A stretch of 64,000 nucleotides of DNA from Bog-473 sp963821755 (GTDB lineage Bacteria; Actinomycetota; Acidimicrobiia; Acidimicrobiales; RAAP-2), in assembly GCA_963821755.1 (NCBI GenBank), contig CAWGEX010000003.1, positions 1 through 64,000 on the forward strand, read 5' to 3'. The notes beneath the pieces were generated by a model. It had not been told where the DNA came from. It was given only the letters and a program-made list of their open reading frames with translations, and searched no databases. A program made the position numbers and the translations under genes. Below, piece by piece: positions 34,030 through 42,695 of the stretch. How positions within the stretch are numbered: position 1 is the stretch's first letter; each line of letters begins with the position of its first letter.

Positions 34030-34449
34030 GTGGATCGCACCCTTGTCATTGTGAAGCCGGACGGCGTCGAGCGGGGCCTGGTCGGAGAGATCGTCAGCCG
34101 CCTGGAGCGCAAGGGCCTGCACCTGGTGGCCGCCGAAATGCGGACCATCACGGCCGAGCTGGCCGGGACGCACTACGCCGAGCACGCCGAGCGGCCGTTC
34201 TTCGGTGACCTGGTGGCGTTCATCTCGCGGTCACCCTCGATGATCATGGTGGTCGAGGGGCCGAACGACGACACCTTCGCCGTGGTGCGGCTGATGATGG
34301 GTGTCACCAATCCCTCGGAGGCGGCACCGGGCACCATCCGGGGCGATTTCGGTCTCCTGACGACCGAGAACCTCGTCCACGGATCCGACTCGCCCGAATC
34401 GGCCGCCCGGGAGATCGCGCTCTTCTTCCCTCAGCTCCCTCGCCCCTGA
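34030..34449 (+). CDS. ndk: Nucleoside-diphosphate kinase
   Basis: A 139-residue enzyme that passes phosphate from ATP to nucleoside diphosphates. RTLVIVKPDGVERGLVGEI opens the fold, and the phosphorylated His is in NLVHGSDSPESA near residue 117. Length and order are normal. GTG 34030 is the only start that gives the expected N-terminus. Confidence 0.96.
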   Translation: MDRTLVIVKPDGVERGLVGEIVSRLERKGLHLVAAEMRTITAELAGTHYAEHAERPFFGDLVAFISRSPSMIMVVEGPNDDTFAVVRLMMGVTNPSEAAPGTIRGDFGLLTTENLVHGSDSPESAAREIALFFPQLPRP

Positions 34450-34480
34450 GCAACCCTGAACAACTCCGAGCAACCCTGAG
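34444..34480. repeat. 10-bp tandem repeat after ndk
   Basis: About 3.5 copies of a 10-bp unit (CAACCCTGAG with variants CAACCCTGAA and CAACTCCGAG) run across the ndk stop codon. Probably slippage-derived; no function is evident. Confidence 0.6.
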
Positions 34481-34612
34481 CACGGGGGCGTGGGGAGTTC
34501 CAGGCCGTGAGCGCGTGATCGGCACGCTGTTCCGTGGTCGGAGCGACCGACCGCACTGGACGGCCATCCATTTCGGTGGTTGACCGCACGGATGGAGACT
34601 TCCGTGAACTGA

Positions 34613-34618
34613 TACAAT
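34613..34618 (+). promoter_or_regulatory. Leaderless promoter and direct repeat of the XRE gene
   Basis: TACAAT lies 6 nt before ATG 34625, so transcription should start at the ATG. ACAATCG occurs at 34614-34620 and again at 34630-34636, once over the -10 box and once inside codons 2-4. These direct repeats, 16 bp apart, would suit autoregulation by the XRE protein itself (inference). Confidence 0.5.
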
Positions 34619-34624
34619 CGTGTT

Positions 34625-34969
34625 ATGGCACAATCGTTTGATACCCCCTCGCCGGCGGCAGCCCTCTTGCAGTTGGCGAGGATCAAGAGTGGCCTCAGCC
34701 AGGGACAGCTCAGCGAACGGGCGGGCGTGCCGGCCACGATGATCTCGGCGTACGAGCGATCCCGCCGGCAGCCGACCCTCCCTACGCTGATGCGACTCGT
34801 GAAGGCCGCCGGATTCGATCTGAGCATGCACCTCGTTCCGAGCGATCCGCATGACGAGGTGCTCGCCGAGCTCGATTCGAGGCGCGGTCCAAAAGAGCGC
34901 CGACGCAGGGATCGACAGATCGAGGCATGGCGACACGCAGAACCGGTGGAGGTCGGGAGTGGGGAGTGA
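34625..34969 (+). CDS. XRE family transcriptional regulator (putative antitoxin)
   Basis: A 114-residue DNA-binding protein. A canonical helix-turn-helix runs from about residues 15 to 65: LARIKSGLSQGQLSERAGVP, TMISAYERSRRQPTLPTL and MRLVKAAGFDL. The C-terminal third is charged and probably flexible. The nucleotidyltransferase gene starts 9 bp later, so the two form an operon. XRE plus nucleotidyltransferase pairs occur in toxin-antitoxin and abortive-infection loci, with the XRE protein as repressor or antitoxin (family knowledge); that role is not proven here. The base composition around it is less GC-biased than the core genes, hinting at acquisition. Confidence 0.82.
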   Translation: MAQSFDTPSPAAALLQLARIKSGLSQGQLSERAGVPATMISAYERSRRQPTLPTLMRLVKAAGFDLSMHLVPSDPHDEVLAELDSRRGPKERRRRDRQIEAWRHAEPVEVGSGE

Positions 34970-34978
34970 CGTCTCCCG

Positions 34979-35494
34979 GTGACGCAGTCGCTCAATGCCG
35001 CGGCCATCGTGGATGTCCTGAACCATCATGGCGTGAGGTTCATCGTGATCGGCGCGTTCGCGGCGATCGCGCAGCGCGCTCCAATTCCCGCTACCCGGGA
35101 CATCGATCTGACGCCGGACTCGTCGGTCAAGAATCTCACCCGACTCTCGACGGCGCTCAAGGAGCTCGGGGCTCGCATTCGCACCGATGCCGTCGACGAG
35201 GAACTTCCCTTCGATCATGATGGCCGGTCGCTTGCCGCGGCGTCGGTGTGGAATCTGATCTGTCCATACGGTGAGTTCGATATCTCGTTTGTGCCGAGCG
35301 GTATTGCGGGTGGATACGCAGAGCTCGCAGTGAGAGCTCACAGAATGAGGGTCGACGCCATTGACGTCATGGTCGCCGACCTGAGCGACGTCATCCGTTC
35401 CAAGGAAGCGGCTGGACGGCCCAAGGATCTACAACTCCTCCCGATCCTCTATCGATTCGACCGCCAGCGTCGGGAGAGTGATCCGCCCGGCTGA
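34979..35494 (+). CDS. Nucleotidyltransferase-fold protein (AbiEii / DUF6036-like), putative toxin
   Basis: A 171-residue protein from GTG 34979. The N-terminal half has the minimal nucleotidyltransferase core: VLNHHGVRFIVIGAFAAIAQ, then PATRDIDLTPD with the DxD metal motif (about residues 43-45), and a later strand YGEFDISFVPSG whose Asp (about 101) could be the third carboxylate. The C-terminal SKEAAGRPKDLQLLPIL matches the R-x-KD-x-D/Q-L ending of AbiEii-like transferases. Such enzymes can modify tRNA or proteins. Coupled to the XRE gene upstream. Confidence 0.78.
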   Translation: MTQSLNAAAIVDVLNHHGVRFIVIGAFAAIAQRAPIPATRDIDLTPDSSVKNLTRLSTALKELGARIRTDAVDEELPFDHDGRSLAAASVWNLICPYGEFDISFVPSGIAGGYAELAVRAHRMRVDAIDVMVADLSDVIRSKEAAGRPKDLQLLPILYRFDRQRRESDPPG

Positions 35495-35700
35495 TGGTCG
35501 AAGAGTCGCGAGTGCGTGCCGCGTCAACGGGCGATGACACGACGTCGCTCCCTGAGAGGCAGCGTCGCTACGGGCTGAGCGTCTCCGTCGTAACGGAATT
35601 GCGGATCGCACCGCGGCTCAAGCGCGCACCCGATCGAGGGGGAGATACTTGCCTGATTCGAACGCGCGGGAACTCGGTTGACCATGGTGAGAGCCCCTGA
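35494..35700 (+). CDS. Possible small ORF coupled to the nucleotidyltransferase
   Basis: A 68-codon frame whose ATG overlaps the preceding TGA as TGATG. That spacing suggests translational coupling, but the translation is Ser/Arg-rich, has no domain, and there is no separate ribosome binding site. It may be chance. Confidence 0.2.
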   Translation: MVEESRVRAASTGDDTTSLPERQRRYGLSVSVVTELRIAPRLKRAPDRGGDTCLIRTRGNSVDHGESP

Positions 35701-35933
35701 CGTCTTCGCTGATTGGTACAGCCCCATCGATTCGGTCACGACTGTCCGGTTGATTCCGCCAGACCCACAGACTTAAATCCTTTGAAAGCCGCGAGATATT
35801 CCGGCCGTGTCCTTGAACGGTGGGCGAGTCGATGAGGCCGCGGTGTTGCGGCGTGCTCGATCGGCCCGACCCGGCCGAATCGCTTCAGCCCGTCCGATTC
35901 GCATCGACCACGCGGGCCTGAACCCCTGTTCAG

Positions 35934-35953
35934 AGGCGCCTGCGGGGGCGCCT
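35934..35953 (+). terminator. GC-rich hairpin upstream of the mre promoter
   Basis: AGGCGCC (35934-35940) pairs with GGCGCCT (35947-35953) over a 6-nt loop, just before the proposed mreB promoter. It could end transcripts from the upstream cassette. No T run. Confidence 0.35.
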
Positions 35954-35956
35954 GCC

Positions 35957-35985
35957 TTGTGGTGGCACGTGTTGTCCCGTAGCCT
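35957..35985 (+). promoter_or_regulatory. Possible promoter of the mreBCD-PBP2 operon
   Basis: TTGTGG (35957-35962), a 17-bp spacer and TAGCCT (35980-35985) fit the actinobacterial housekeeping pattern TTGnnn-17-TAnnnT. Downstream, a 7-bp hairpin GCACCGG/CCGGTGC (36002-36021) would fold in the leader, and GGGAGAAAG precedes ATG 36052. Confidence 0.4.
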
Positions 35986-36051
35986 GGGGCGTCATCAACA
36001 GGCACCGGTCCCGTCCGGTGCTCGTCCCGCATCCATCGGGAGAAAGACTCT

Positions 36052-37083
36052 ATGCCCGACAATCGCCTATCACTTCTGGGTCGCGACATGGCAGTCGACC
36101 TGGGCACCGCCAACACGCTGGTCTATGTCCGAGGTCGTGGCATCGTCTTGAACGAGCCCTCTGTGGTGGCGGTCGACGTGAAGGATGGGCGCCCGCTGGC
36201 GGTCGGCGCCGAGGCCAAACGGATGATCGGTCGTACGCCGTCGAACATCCAGGCCATCCGCCCGCTCAAAGATGGCGTCATCGCCGACTTCGAGATCTGC
36301 GAGAAGATGTTGCGCTACTTCATCCACCGCGTGCACCAGCGCCGCTTCGCCAAGCCGCGCATGGTCATCTGCGTGCCTTCGGGCATCACCGGGGTTGAGC
36401 GCCGAGCCGTCATGGAGGCGGCGGAATACGCGGGGGCCCGGCGGGCCTACATCATCGAAGAGCCGATGGCCGCGGCCATCGGCGCCGGTCTCCCGGTGCA
36501 CGAGCCCACCGGGAACATGGTGGTCGACATCGGCGGCGGGACGACCGAAGTCGCCGTCATCTCTCTGGGTGGCATCGTGACGAGCCAGTCGGTCCGTATC
36601 GGTGGCGACGAGTTGGACGAGGCGATCGTCTCCTTCGTCAAGAAGGAATTCAGTCTGGCGCTCGGTGAGCGCACGGCGGAGGAGATCAAGATCACCCTCG
36701 GGTCGGCCTACGCGTTGGAGCAGGAATTGCACGCCGAGATCCGCGGTCGTGACCTGGTGAGTGGACTGCCCAAGACCATCGTGGTGTCCACCGAGGAGGT
36801 GCGTCGGGCCATCGAGGAGCCCGTCACCGCCATTGTCGACGCCATCAAGGTCACCTTGGATCGCACACCGCCCGAATTGGCGGCCGACATCATGGAGCAG
36901 GGCATCGTCGTGACCGGCGGGGGAGCCTTGCTGCATGGGCTGCAGGCTCGCCTACAGCATGAGACTGGAATGCCGATCGTCATCGCCCGCGACCCGCTCA
37001 ATTGCGTGGCCATCGGCAGTGGGCAGTGCCTGGAAGAGTTCGAAGCGCTCAAGCGGGTGCTGATCACCACCTCCTCGCGCTGA
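36052..37083 (+). CDS. mreB: Rod shape-determining protein MreB
   Basis: A 343-residue actin-fold protein that forms membrane-bound filaments guiding lateral wall synthesis. The phosphate loops are DMAVDLGTANTLVYVRGRG (about residues 11-29) and VVDIGGGTTEVAVISLGG (about 160-177); EEPMAAAIGAGLPVHEPTG lies between. Length is normal. A GGGAGAAAG ribosome binding site precedes ATG 36052. It heads the mreBCD-PBP2 operon, so the organism is probably rod-shaped. Confidence 0.97.
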   Translation: MPDNRLSLLGRDMAVDLGTANTLVYVRGRGIVLNEPSVVAVDVKDGRPLAVGAEAKRMIGRTPSNIQAIRPLKDGVIADFEICEKMLRYFIHRVHQRRFAKPRMVICVPSGITGVERRAVMEAAEYAGARRAYIIEEPMAAAIGAGLPVHEPTGNMVVDIGGGTTEVAVISLGGIVTSQSVRIGGDELDEAIVSFVKKEFSLALGERTAEEIKITLGSAYALEQELHAEIRGRDLVSGLPKTIVVSTEEVRRAIEEPVTAIVDAIKVTLDRTPPELAADIMEQGIVVTGGGALLHGLQARLQHETGMPIVIARDPLNCVAIGSGQCLEEFEALKRVLITTSSR

Positions 37084-37105
37084 CGGATCGTCCGGTCTGC
37101 CCTGG

Positions 37106-37942
37106 GTGCCGAGGTCCCGGCGGTCGCGCCGCACGCTGACTGTGATCGTGCTGGTCGTCGCCTCTCTCACCATCATCTCGATCGACCTCAACGGCCGCAC
37201 CCACAGCCTCACTTCGGGAGTGAAGTCGGTCGCCAATTCCATCTTCTCGCCGCTGCGCGGCGCAGTGGTCGATATCTTGAGCCCCATCGGTAACTTCTTC
37301 GCCGGCTCGCTCCACTACGGCACGTTGCAGACCGAAAACGAGAAGTTGCAGGCCACGATCGGACGGCTCAGGGCGGAGCAAACCGAGAAGGGCTTCGAAA
37401 ACGCCCAGTTGCGCAATCTGGCCGCGCTCGAGCACCTCCCGTATCTGCAATCGCTCCCCACCGTGACGGCCCAGGCGGTGGATCAGAACAGTTCGAACTT
37501 CACCTCCACCGTCACCATCAACAAGGGGAGAGGGGCCGGGGTCGACGTCGGCATGCCGGTCGTGGCCGCCGGTGGGCTGGCCGGGCTGGTGATCCAGTCG
37601 TTTCACAACAGCGCAGTGGTGCAACTGGTCAACGACGGGCAGTCGAGGGTGGGCGTGACCTCGGCCGACGGAGTGGTGACCGGTACCGTCGACGGCCAAG
37701 GGACCGACGCCACCATGACGTTGGACCAGGTGACGCCCCGGACGCCGGTGCACAAGGGCGAGGTCATGTTCACCAGTGGCCTCGATGCGTCGGCCTACCC
37801 GCCCGGCATCCCGGTGGCCCGGATCGTGGCCTTCCACACCACTCCCGGCGCGGTCCAAGAGACGATCACCGTGGCGCCGGAGGCCGATCTCAGCCGTCCG
37901 CTGGCCTACGTCGACGTCGTGCAGTGGGAGCCGACGCCATGA
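37106..37942 (+). CDS. mreC: Rod shape-determining protein MreC
   Basis: A 278-residue bitopic protein. A basic N-terminus (PRSRRSRRT) and one membrane helix (LTVIVLVVASLTIISI) precede a coiled coil around residues 70-105 (LQTENEKLQATIGRLRAEQ) and the paired beta-barrel domain (GMPVVAAGGLAGLVIQ; VMFTSGLDASAYPPGIPVA). It links MreB and PBP2 outside the membrane. GTG 37106 is 22 bp after mreB, and its stop overlaps the mreD start as ATGA. Confidence 0.93.
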   Translation: MPRSRRSRRTLTVIVLVVASLTIISIDLNGRTHSLTSGVKSVANSIFSPLRGAVVDILSPIGNFFAGSLHYGTLQTENEKLQATIGRLRAEQTEKGFENAQLRNLAALEHLPYLQSLPTVTAQAVDQNSSNFTSTVTINKGRGAGVDVGMPVVAAGGLAGLVIQSFHNSAVVQLVNDGQSRVGVTSADGVVTGTVDGQGTDATMTLDQVTPRTPVHKGEVMFTSGLDASAYPPGIPVARIVAFHTTPGAVQETITVAPEADLSRPLAYVDVVQWEPTP

Positions 37943-38478
37943 GCGGGCGGGCCCTCCTCCGATTGGCGCTGGTCACCTTGGTCCTGCTCGTCATCCAGTC
38001 GACGCTCATGCTCTCCATCCGTATCCGTGGCGTGCATCCGGACCTGCTCTGGCTGGTGCCCATCACGGCGGCCATCCTCGATGGGCCCGAGACGGGAGCC
38101 ATTGCCGGCTTCTGGGCCGGGTTGGCCTTTGACCTGATCCTGCCGACGCCATTCGGCCTATCCGCCCTGGTGGGGTGCATCCTGGGCTACGCCGTCGGGT
38201 CGGCCACCAAGGCGGTGGACCGGGAGGCCACCTGGTTGTTGCCGGTGGCCGCGGTCATTGGGAGCGTCGCAGCGGACATGCTGTTCGCCGTGCTCGGTGG
38301 AATCTTCGGACAGCGGCAGATGGTGCAGATCGATTTCACCGCCCTCGTCGCGGTCGTCGCCGTCTCGAGCGCCCTGCTCGTGATCCCGGTCAGCTGGGCG
38401 ATGCGATGGGCCCTGTTCCCCGACGGGACTTCCCGGTCATTGGTCTCGGCGCACAGCACCAGGAGCCGACCATGGTGA
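37939..38478 (+). CDS. mreD: Rod shape-determining protein MreD
   Basis: A 179-residue integral membrane protein with about five or six helices, typical of MreD. It opens LLRLALVTLVLLVIQST and includes RIRGVHPDLLWLVPITAAI and FDLILPTPFGLSALVGCILGY, which match the family's PDLLL and T-PFGLSAL signatures. ATG 37939 overlaps the mreC stop, and its end overlaps the PBP2 start by 7 bp, showing tight coupling. Confidence 0.92.
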   Translation: MSGRALLRLALVTLVLLVIQSTLMLSIRIRGVHPDLLWLVPITAAILDGPETGAIAGFWAGLAFDLILPTPFGLSALVGCILGYAVGSATKAVDREATWLLPVAAVIGSVAADMLFAVLGGIFGQRQMVQIDFTALVAVVAVSSALLVIPVSWAMRWALFPDGTSRSLVSAHSTRSRPW

Positions 38479-40721
38479 GGCGTTCGCTCCGCCATCCCAT
38501 CCGGGGCGATCGGCGCTATCCCAAGCCACCCCGACAAGCTCGCCGAGGGACGAAGCGCTCGCGGGAACGACAGCCGCGAATGCGGCCCCGCCGGGGCCCG
38601 AGTGTCGCCGGGCTGGTCGGTTCGCCCGAGGAGGAGACCTCCCGTCCCAATCTCCGACTCCGCGTCGTCGGGATCGCCGTGCTCGTGCTCTTCGGCGTCC
38701 TCGTGGTCCGCCTGTGGACCTTGCAGGTGATCGACGCCAAGACCTACGCGGCCCAGGTCACCCGCAACCAGGTCCGGGTCGTCGCGGTGTCACCGTCCCG
38801 CGGCCAGATCGTCGACCGCAACAACACCGTCCTGGCCGGCGGCCAGCCCCAGGAGGAGATCCTCCTGTCGCGGGTCTCGGCCGCGCAGAACCCCTCGGTC
38901 GTCGCCAAGGTGGCCGCCTTGATCGGGAAAACACCACAACAGGTGCAGACGACCGTGAACAACGACCAGTACGGTCCCTACGAGCCCATACCTTTGGCCA
39001 CGGGGATACCGGCCGCCACGGTGCAGTACCTCCAGGTCCACCAGTCCGACTACCCGGGTGTCTCGGTGGAGCCGGTCACCACGCGCACGTACCCGCAGGG
39101 CGGGAACACGGCGGCCCATGTCTTGGGCTATCTCGGCGAAATCACCAGCACCTTTCTCAATGCGCACAAGAACGCCGGGTACGCCCACGGCAGCCAGGTG
39201 GGGATATCGGGCATCGAGGCGCAGTACGAGACCTACCTGCGCGGGGTCAACGGGCGCCAGGCGCTCGAGGTGGACGCGTCGGGCAACGTGGCCGGCACGC
39301 TGTCGAGCACCGCCCCGCAGACGGGCGACACGGTGGTGCTCAACATCGACACCGGGCTGCAGCAGGCGGTCGAGGCGGATCTGGCCAATCAGATCACGTC
39401 GGACCGCCAGACCCCGGACAAGCTGAACGGCAACATCTACCCGCCGGCCAAGGACGGCGCGGTGATCGTGATGAACCCGCAGAACGGGCAGATACTGGCC
39501 ATGGCCTCCAACCCCTCCTACGACCTCAACGAGTGGGTGGGGGGCATCTCATCGGCCAACTACAACGCGCTCCAGGCCAGCGGGGCCGAGAACAACAACG
39601 CCATTCAGGGTCTGTTCATCCCGGGCTCGACCTTCAAGCTGATCACGGCCACGGCCGACCTGCAGGACGGTGTCTACGACCCGAACCAGTACTTCTCCGA
39701 CACCGGCTCGTACACCGTGCCCGGCTGCACCGGCGGCGCCGGCGCCGGCTGCACCTTCCACGACGACCAGGACAGCGGCGCCGGCAGCGTCAACCTCCCC
39801 CAGGCCCTGTCGGTCTCGAGCGACGCCTACTTCTACCAGCTGGGCGACCTCTTCTGGCAGGGCCGGGCCAAATACGGCACCGATGCCATCCAGAACGTCG
39901 GGAACCAGTACGGCGAGGGGGACATCACCGGGATCGATCTGCCCAACGAGGTACAGGGACGCATCGACAGCCTCTCGGTGGAACAGAAGCTGCACGCCCA
40001 GGACCCCCAGGGCTTCCCCAACACCCCGAACTGGAACACCGGCGACAACATCGAGATGGCCTTCGGCCAGGGTGGGACCGTCGTCACGCCCATTGAGCAG
40101 GCGGTGGCCTATGCCACCTTCGCCAACGGGGGCACCCGCTACCAGCCCCAGGTGGCGTCGGCCATCGTCGATCCGGTCACCGGCAAGGTGGTGCAACAGT
40201 TCACTCCGGTGGTCACCGGGCATGTCAGCCTGCCGCCTTCGGTCTACCAGCCCATCCTGCAGGGGCTCGAAGGCGTGATCACCGGCGGGACGGCCAGCGG
40301 CGACTTCACGGGCTTCCCCTCCAACTTCGTGCTGGCCGGCAAGACGGGAACGGCGACCACGCCGGGAGCGTCGGGTGCCGCCGGCGAGCCGACCAGCTGG
40401 TTCGTGGCCTTCGGGCCCCAGCCCACGCCGACCTATCTCGTGCTGGCCGTCATCGGGCAGGGCGGGTACGGGGCCAATGCGGCGGCGCCGTTGGTCAGAA
40501 ACGTCTTCAACTACCTGCTGACCAATCCGATCGGAGCGGTGAAGCTCCCCACCGGCACCAATCCCCCCAAGTTGAAGGCGGCGGCGCCGAATCCGCCGGC
40601 GTCCACGCCGACGACCTCCACCACCACGACGGCCCCGACGACTCCGGCCACCACGACTCCGACCACGGCGGTCACCACGACCACGGGCACCCCCGGGGCG
40701 AACCCGTCACCGGGCGGGTAG
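38472..40721 (+). CDS. mrdA: Penicillin-binding protein 2 (elongasome transpeptidase)
   Basis: A 749-residue class B penicillin-binding protein. A basic cytoplasmic tail and one helix (VVGIAVLVLFGVLVVRLWTL, about residues 63-82) anchor the PBP dimer domain and the transpeptidase domain: the active Ser in PGSTFKLIT (about 386), an SxD/SxN-type motif in SVSSDAYFYQLG and KTGTATTPG (about 623). ATG 38472 follows AGGAG. The C-terminus carries an extra Thr/Pro-rich tail of about 50 residues. It cross-links lateral wall peptidoglycan with MreBCD. The partner glycosyltransferase rodA is not next to it. Confidence 0.93.
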   Translation: MVRRSLRHPIRGDRRYPKPPRQARRGTKRSRERQPRMRPRRGPSVAGLVGSPEEETSRPNLRLRVVGIAVLVLFGVLVVRLWTLQVIDAKTYAAQVTRNQVRVVAVSPSRGQIVDRNNTVLAGGQPQEEILLSRVSAAQNPSVVAKVAALIGKTPQQVQTTVNNDQYGPYEPIPLATGIPAATVQYLQVHQSDYPGVSVEPVTTRTYPQGGNTAAHVLGYLGEITSTFLNAHKNAGYAHGSQVGISGIEAQYETYLRGVNGRQALEVDASGNVAGTLSSTAPQTGDTVVLNIDTGLQQAVEADLANQITSDRQTPDKLNGNIYPPAKDGAVIVMNPQNGQILAMASNPSYDLNEWVGGISSANYNALQASGAENNNAIQGLFIPGSTFKLITATADLQDGVYDPNQYFSDTGSYTVPGCTGGAGAGCTFHDDQDSGAGSVNLPQALSVSSDAYFYQLGDLFWQGRAKYGTDAIQNVGNQYGEGDITGIDLPNEVQGRIDSLSVEQKLHAQDPQGFPNTPNWNTGDNIEMAFGQGGTVVTPIEQAVAYATFANGGTRYQPQVASAIVDPVTGKVVQQFTPVVTGHVSLPPSVYQPILQGLEGVITGGTASGDFTGFPSNFVLAGKTGTATTPGASGAAGEPTSWFVAFGPQPTPTYLVLAVIGQGGYGANAAAPLVRNVFNYLLTNPIGAVKLPTGTNPPKLKAAAPNPPASTPTTSTTTTAPTTPATTTPTTAVTTTTGTPGANPSPGG

Positions 40722-40729
40722 CCGTCCCG

Positions 40730-40735
40730 TAGGGT
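40730..40735 (+). promoter_or_regulatory. -10 box, leaderless start of the radical-SAM gene
   Basis: TAGGGT lies 9 nt before ATG 40745, with no ribosome binding site. Confidence 0.45.
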
Positions 40736-40744
40736 TGGGCACAC

Positions 40745-42694
40745 ATGGAATCCCTCTGGCCCCAGATTGAGCGACTGCTGTTGGGCGTGTCCAAGCCCGC
40801 TCGCTACATCGGGGGCGAGCAGGGCGCCCAGTACCCCGAGCACGGCCCGGGCCGGGTGGCCTGGCTGCTGCTCTACCCCGACACCTACGAGATCGGGTTG
40901 CCCAATCAGGGGCTGCAGATCCTCTACGAGATCCTCAACGAGCGGCCCGACGCCGTGGCCGAGCGCTCCTACGCCCCCTGGGTCGACATGGAAGCCGCCA
41001 TGCGCGCCGCCGGGGTGCCGCTGTTCAGCGTGGAGCAGCACCTCCCGGCCCGGGCCTTCGACATCATGGCCTTCAACCTCTCGGCCGAGCTCGTCTACAC
41101 CAATGTCGTGAACCTGATCGACCTGGCCGAGGTGCCGCTGCACGTCGGCGACCGGGGCGCGGGGGATCCGCTGGTGATCGCCGGGGGGCACTGCGCCTTC
41201 AATCCCGAGCCGCTGGCCGACTTCGTCGACGCCTTCGTCATGGGGGACGGCGAGGAGGTGGCGGGTGAGATCAATGAAACGGTGGGGGCGTGGCTGGCCC
41301 GACCGGCGGCCGAGCGGGTGCGCAGTGAGTTGTGGCTGGCCCTGGCCGCCGTCGACGGGGTCTACGTCCCCGCTCTCTACCGTTCGAGTTATGCGGACGG
41401 CCGTCTGGTGTCGACCGTGCCGGCCCGGCCTGGCGTGCCGGCCGAGGTGTCCAAGCGCACGGTGACCGACCTGGCCGACTGGCCCTACCCGGCGCACCCG
41501 CTGGTGCCGTTGACCGAAGTGGTGCACGACCGCCTCAACGTCGAGGTCTTCCGGGGCTGCACGCGCGGCTGTCGTTTCTGCCAAGCGGGCATGATCACCC
41601 GCCCCGTGCGCGAGCGGCCGGCCGAGCAGGTCAAGGAGATGGTGAGCCGAGGGCTGGCCTGGAGCGGCCACGACGAGGTCACCCTCACGTCGCTCTCGAC
41701 GGCTGATTTCTCCGGCATCGAGGACACCGTGCGCGACATCATCGACGACCCGGTGCACGAAGGGCGGGTCTCGGTCAGCCTGCCTTCGCTCCGGGTCGAC
41801 GCCTTCACCGTGGCCACCGCGGCGCAGATTCAAAAGGTGCGCCGTACCGGCCTGACCTTCGCGCCCGAAGGTGGGACGTGGCGTATGCGCCAGGTGATCA
41901 ACAAGTTGATCACCGAGGAGGATCTCTACAGCGCGGTCGATGCCGCGTTCAGCCAGGGGTGGCGACGGGTCAAGCTGTATTTCCTCATCGGGCTGCCCAC
42001 CGAGCGGGACGAGGACGTCATCGGCATCGCCGAACTCGGCGGCCACTGCGTGGAGATCGGCCGGCGGCACCAGAAGTCGGTCACCGTCACCGCGTCGGTG
42101 GGGGGATTCGTCCCCAAGCCCCACACGCCCTTCCAGTGGTTCGGCCAGGACACCGCCGCCGAGTTGCAGCGCAAGGTCAACCTGTTGCGCGAGCACGCCC
42201 GGACCACCAGAGGCCTCACCATCCGCTGGCACGACCCCGCGGCGTCGGCCGCCGAGGGAGCCATGAGCCGGGGCGACCGCCGGATGGGCGCGGTCATCGA
42301 GCGGGTGTGGCGAGCGGGTGGCACGTTCCAGGAGTGGTCGGAGCGCTTCGACCTGGCGCTGTGGGAGGACGCCCTGGCCGCCGAGGGCCTGAGCCTGGAC
42401 GAGGTGGCCCACCGCCATCGCGACCAGCACGAGCCTCTGCCCTGGGACCACATCTCCGCCGGGCTGCACCGGGATTTCCTCTGGACCGACTGGCAGGACG
42501 CGCTGGCCGAGGCCGGGGTCGAGGACTGCCGGTGGACGCCGTGCTACGACTGCGGGGCCTGCACCGAGTTCGGCCTCGAGCATGTGGTGGCCTCACCCGT
42601 CCCGCCCGCCGGGGGGAGTCAGGGCACGGGGCAGGACCTGGCGGCGGGAGGCCGGATCCCGGTGCGGCTGGTCTCCTCGGCCGGCGCCCGGTGA
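40745..42694 (+). CDS. TIGR03960 family B12-binding radical SAM protein
   Basis: A 649-residue radical SAM protein. The N-terminal half resembles a B12-binding (UPF0004/BchE-like) domain (LLYPDTYEIGLPNQGLQILY), and the iron-sulphur motif CTRGCRFCQ (CxxxCxxC) is at about residues 271-279, followed by FAPEGGTWRMRQVINK and the C-terminal Cys-rich CYDCGACTEFG. In actinobacteria this gene is always next to the TIGR03936/DUF2344 gene, as here, and close to rne. The reaction is unknown; RNA or protein modification is a guess. Stop and next start are 1 bp apart. Confidence 0.93.
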   Translation: MESLWPQIERLLLGVSKPARYIGGEQGAQYPEHGPGRVAWLLLYPDTYEIGLPNQGLQILYEILNERPDAVAERSYAPWVDMEAAMRAAGVPLFSVEQHLPARAFDIMAFNLSAELVYTNVVNLIDLAEVPLHVGDRGAGDPLVIAGGHCAFNPEPLADFVDAFVMGDGEEVAGEINETVGAWLARPAAERVRSELWLALAAVDGVYVPALYRSSYADGRLVSTVPARPGVPAEVSKRTVTDLADWPYPAHPLVPLTEVVHDRLNVEVFRGCTRGCRFCQAGMITRPVRERPAEQVKEMVSRGLAWSGHDEVTLTSLSTADFSGIEDTVRDIIDDPVHEGRVSVSLPSLRVDAFTVATAAQIQKVRRTGLTFAPEGGTWRMRQVINKLITEEDLYSAVDAAFSQGWRRVKLYFLIGLPTERDEDVIGIAELGGHCVEIGRRHQKSVTVTASVGGFVPKPHTPFQWFGQDTAAELQRKVNLLREHARTTRGLTIRWHDPAASAAEGAMSRGDRRMGAVIERVWRAGGTFQEWSERFDLALWEDALAAEGLSLDEVAHRHRDQHEPLPWDHISAGLHRDFLWTDWQDALAEAGVEDCRWTPCYDCGACTEFGLEHVVASPVPPAGGSQGTGQDLAAGGRIPVRLVSSAGAR

Positions 42695-42695
42695 G

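Larger units (their letters stand above)
35701..36051. other. Intergenic region before mreB
   Basis: About 350 bases with no gene I can support. It holds a hairpin at 35934-35953 (AGGCGCC/GGCGCCT), a possible promoter at 35957-35985 and a second hairpin at 36002-36021 in what would be the mreB leader. Confidence 0.5.

Noticed and set aside
40511..42583. 690-codon minus-strand frame opposite PBP2 and the radical-SAM gene
   Set aside because: Low-complexity Arg/His/Gly/Val sequence typical of antisense frames in high-GC DNA.
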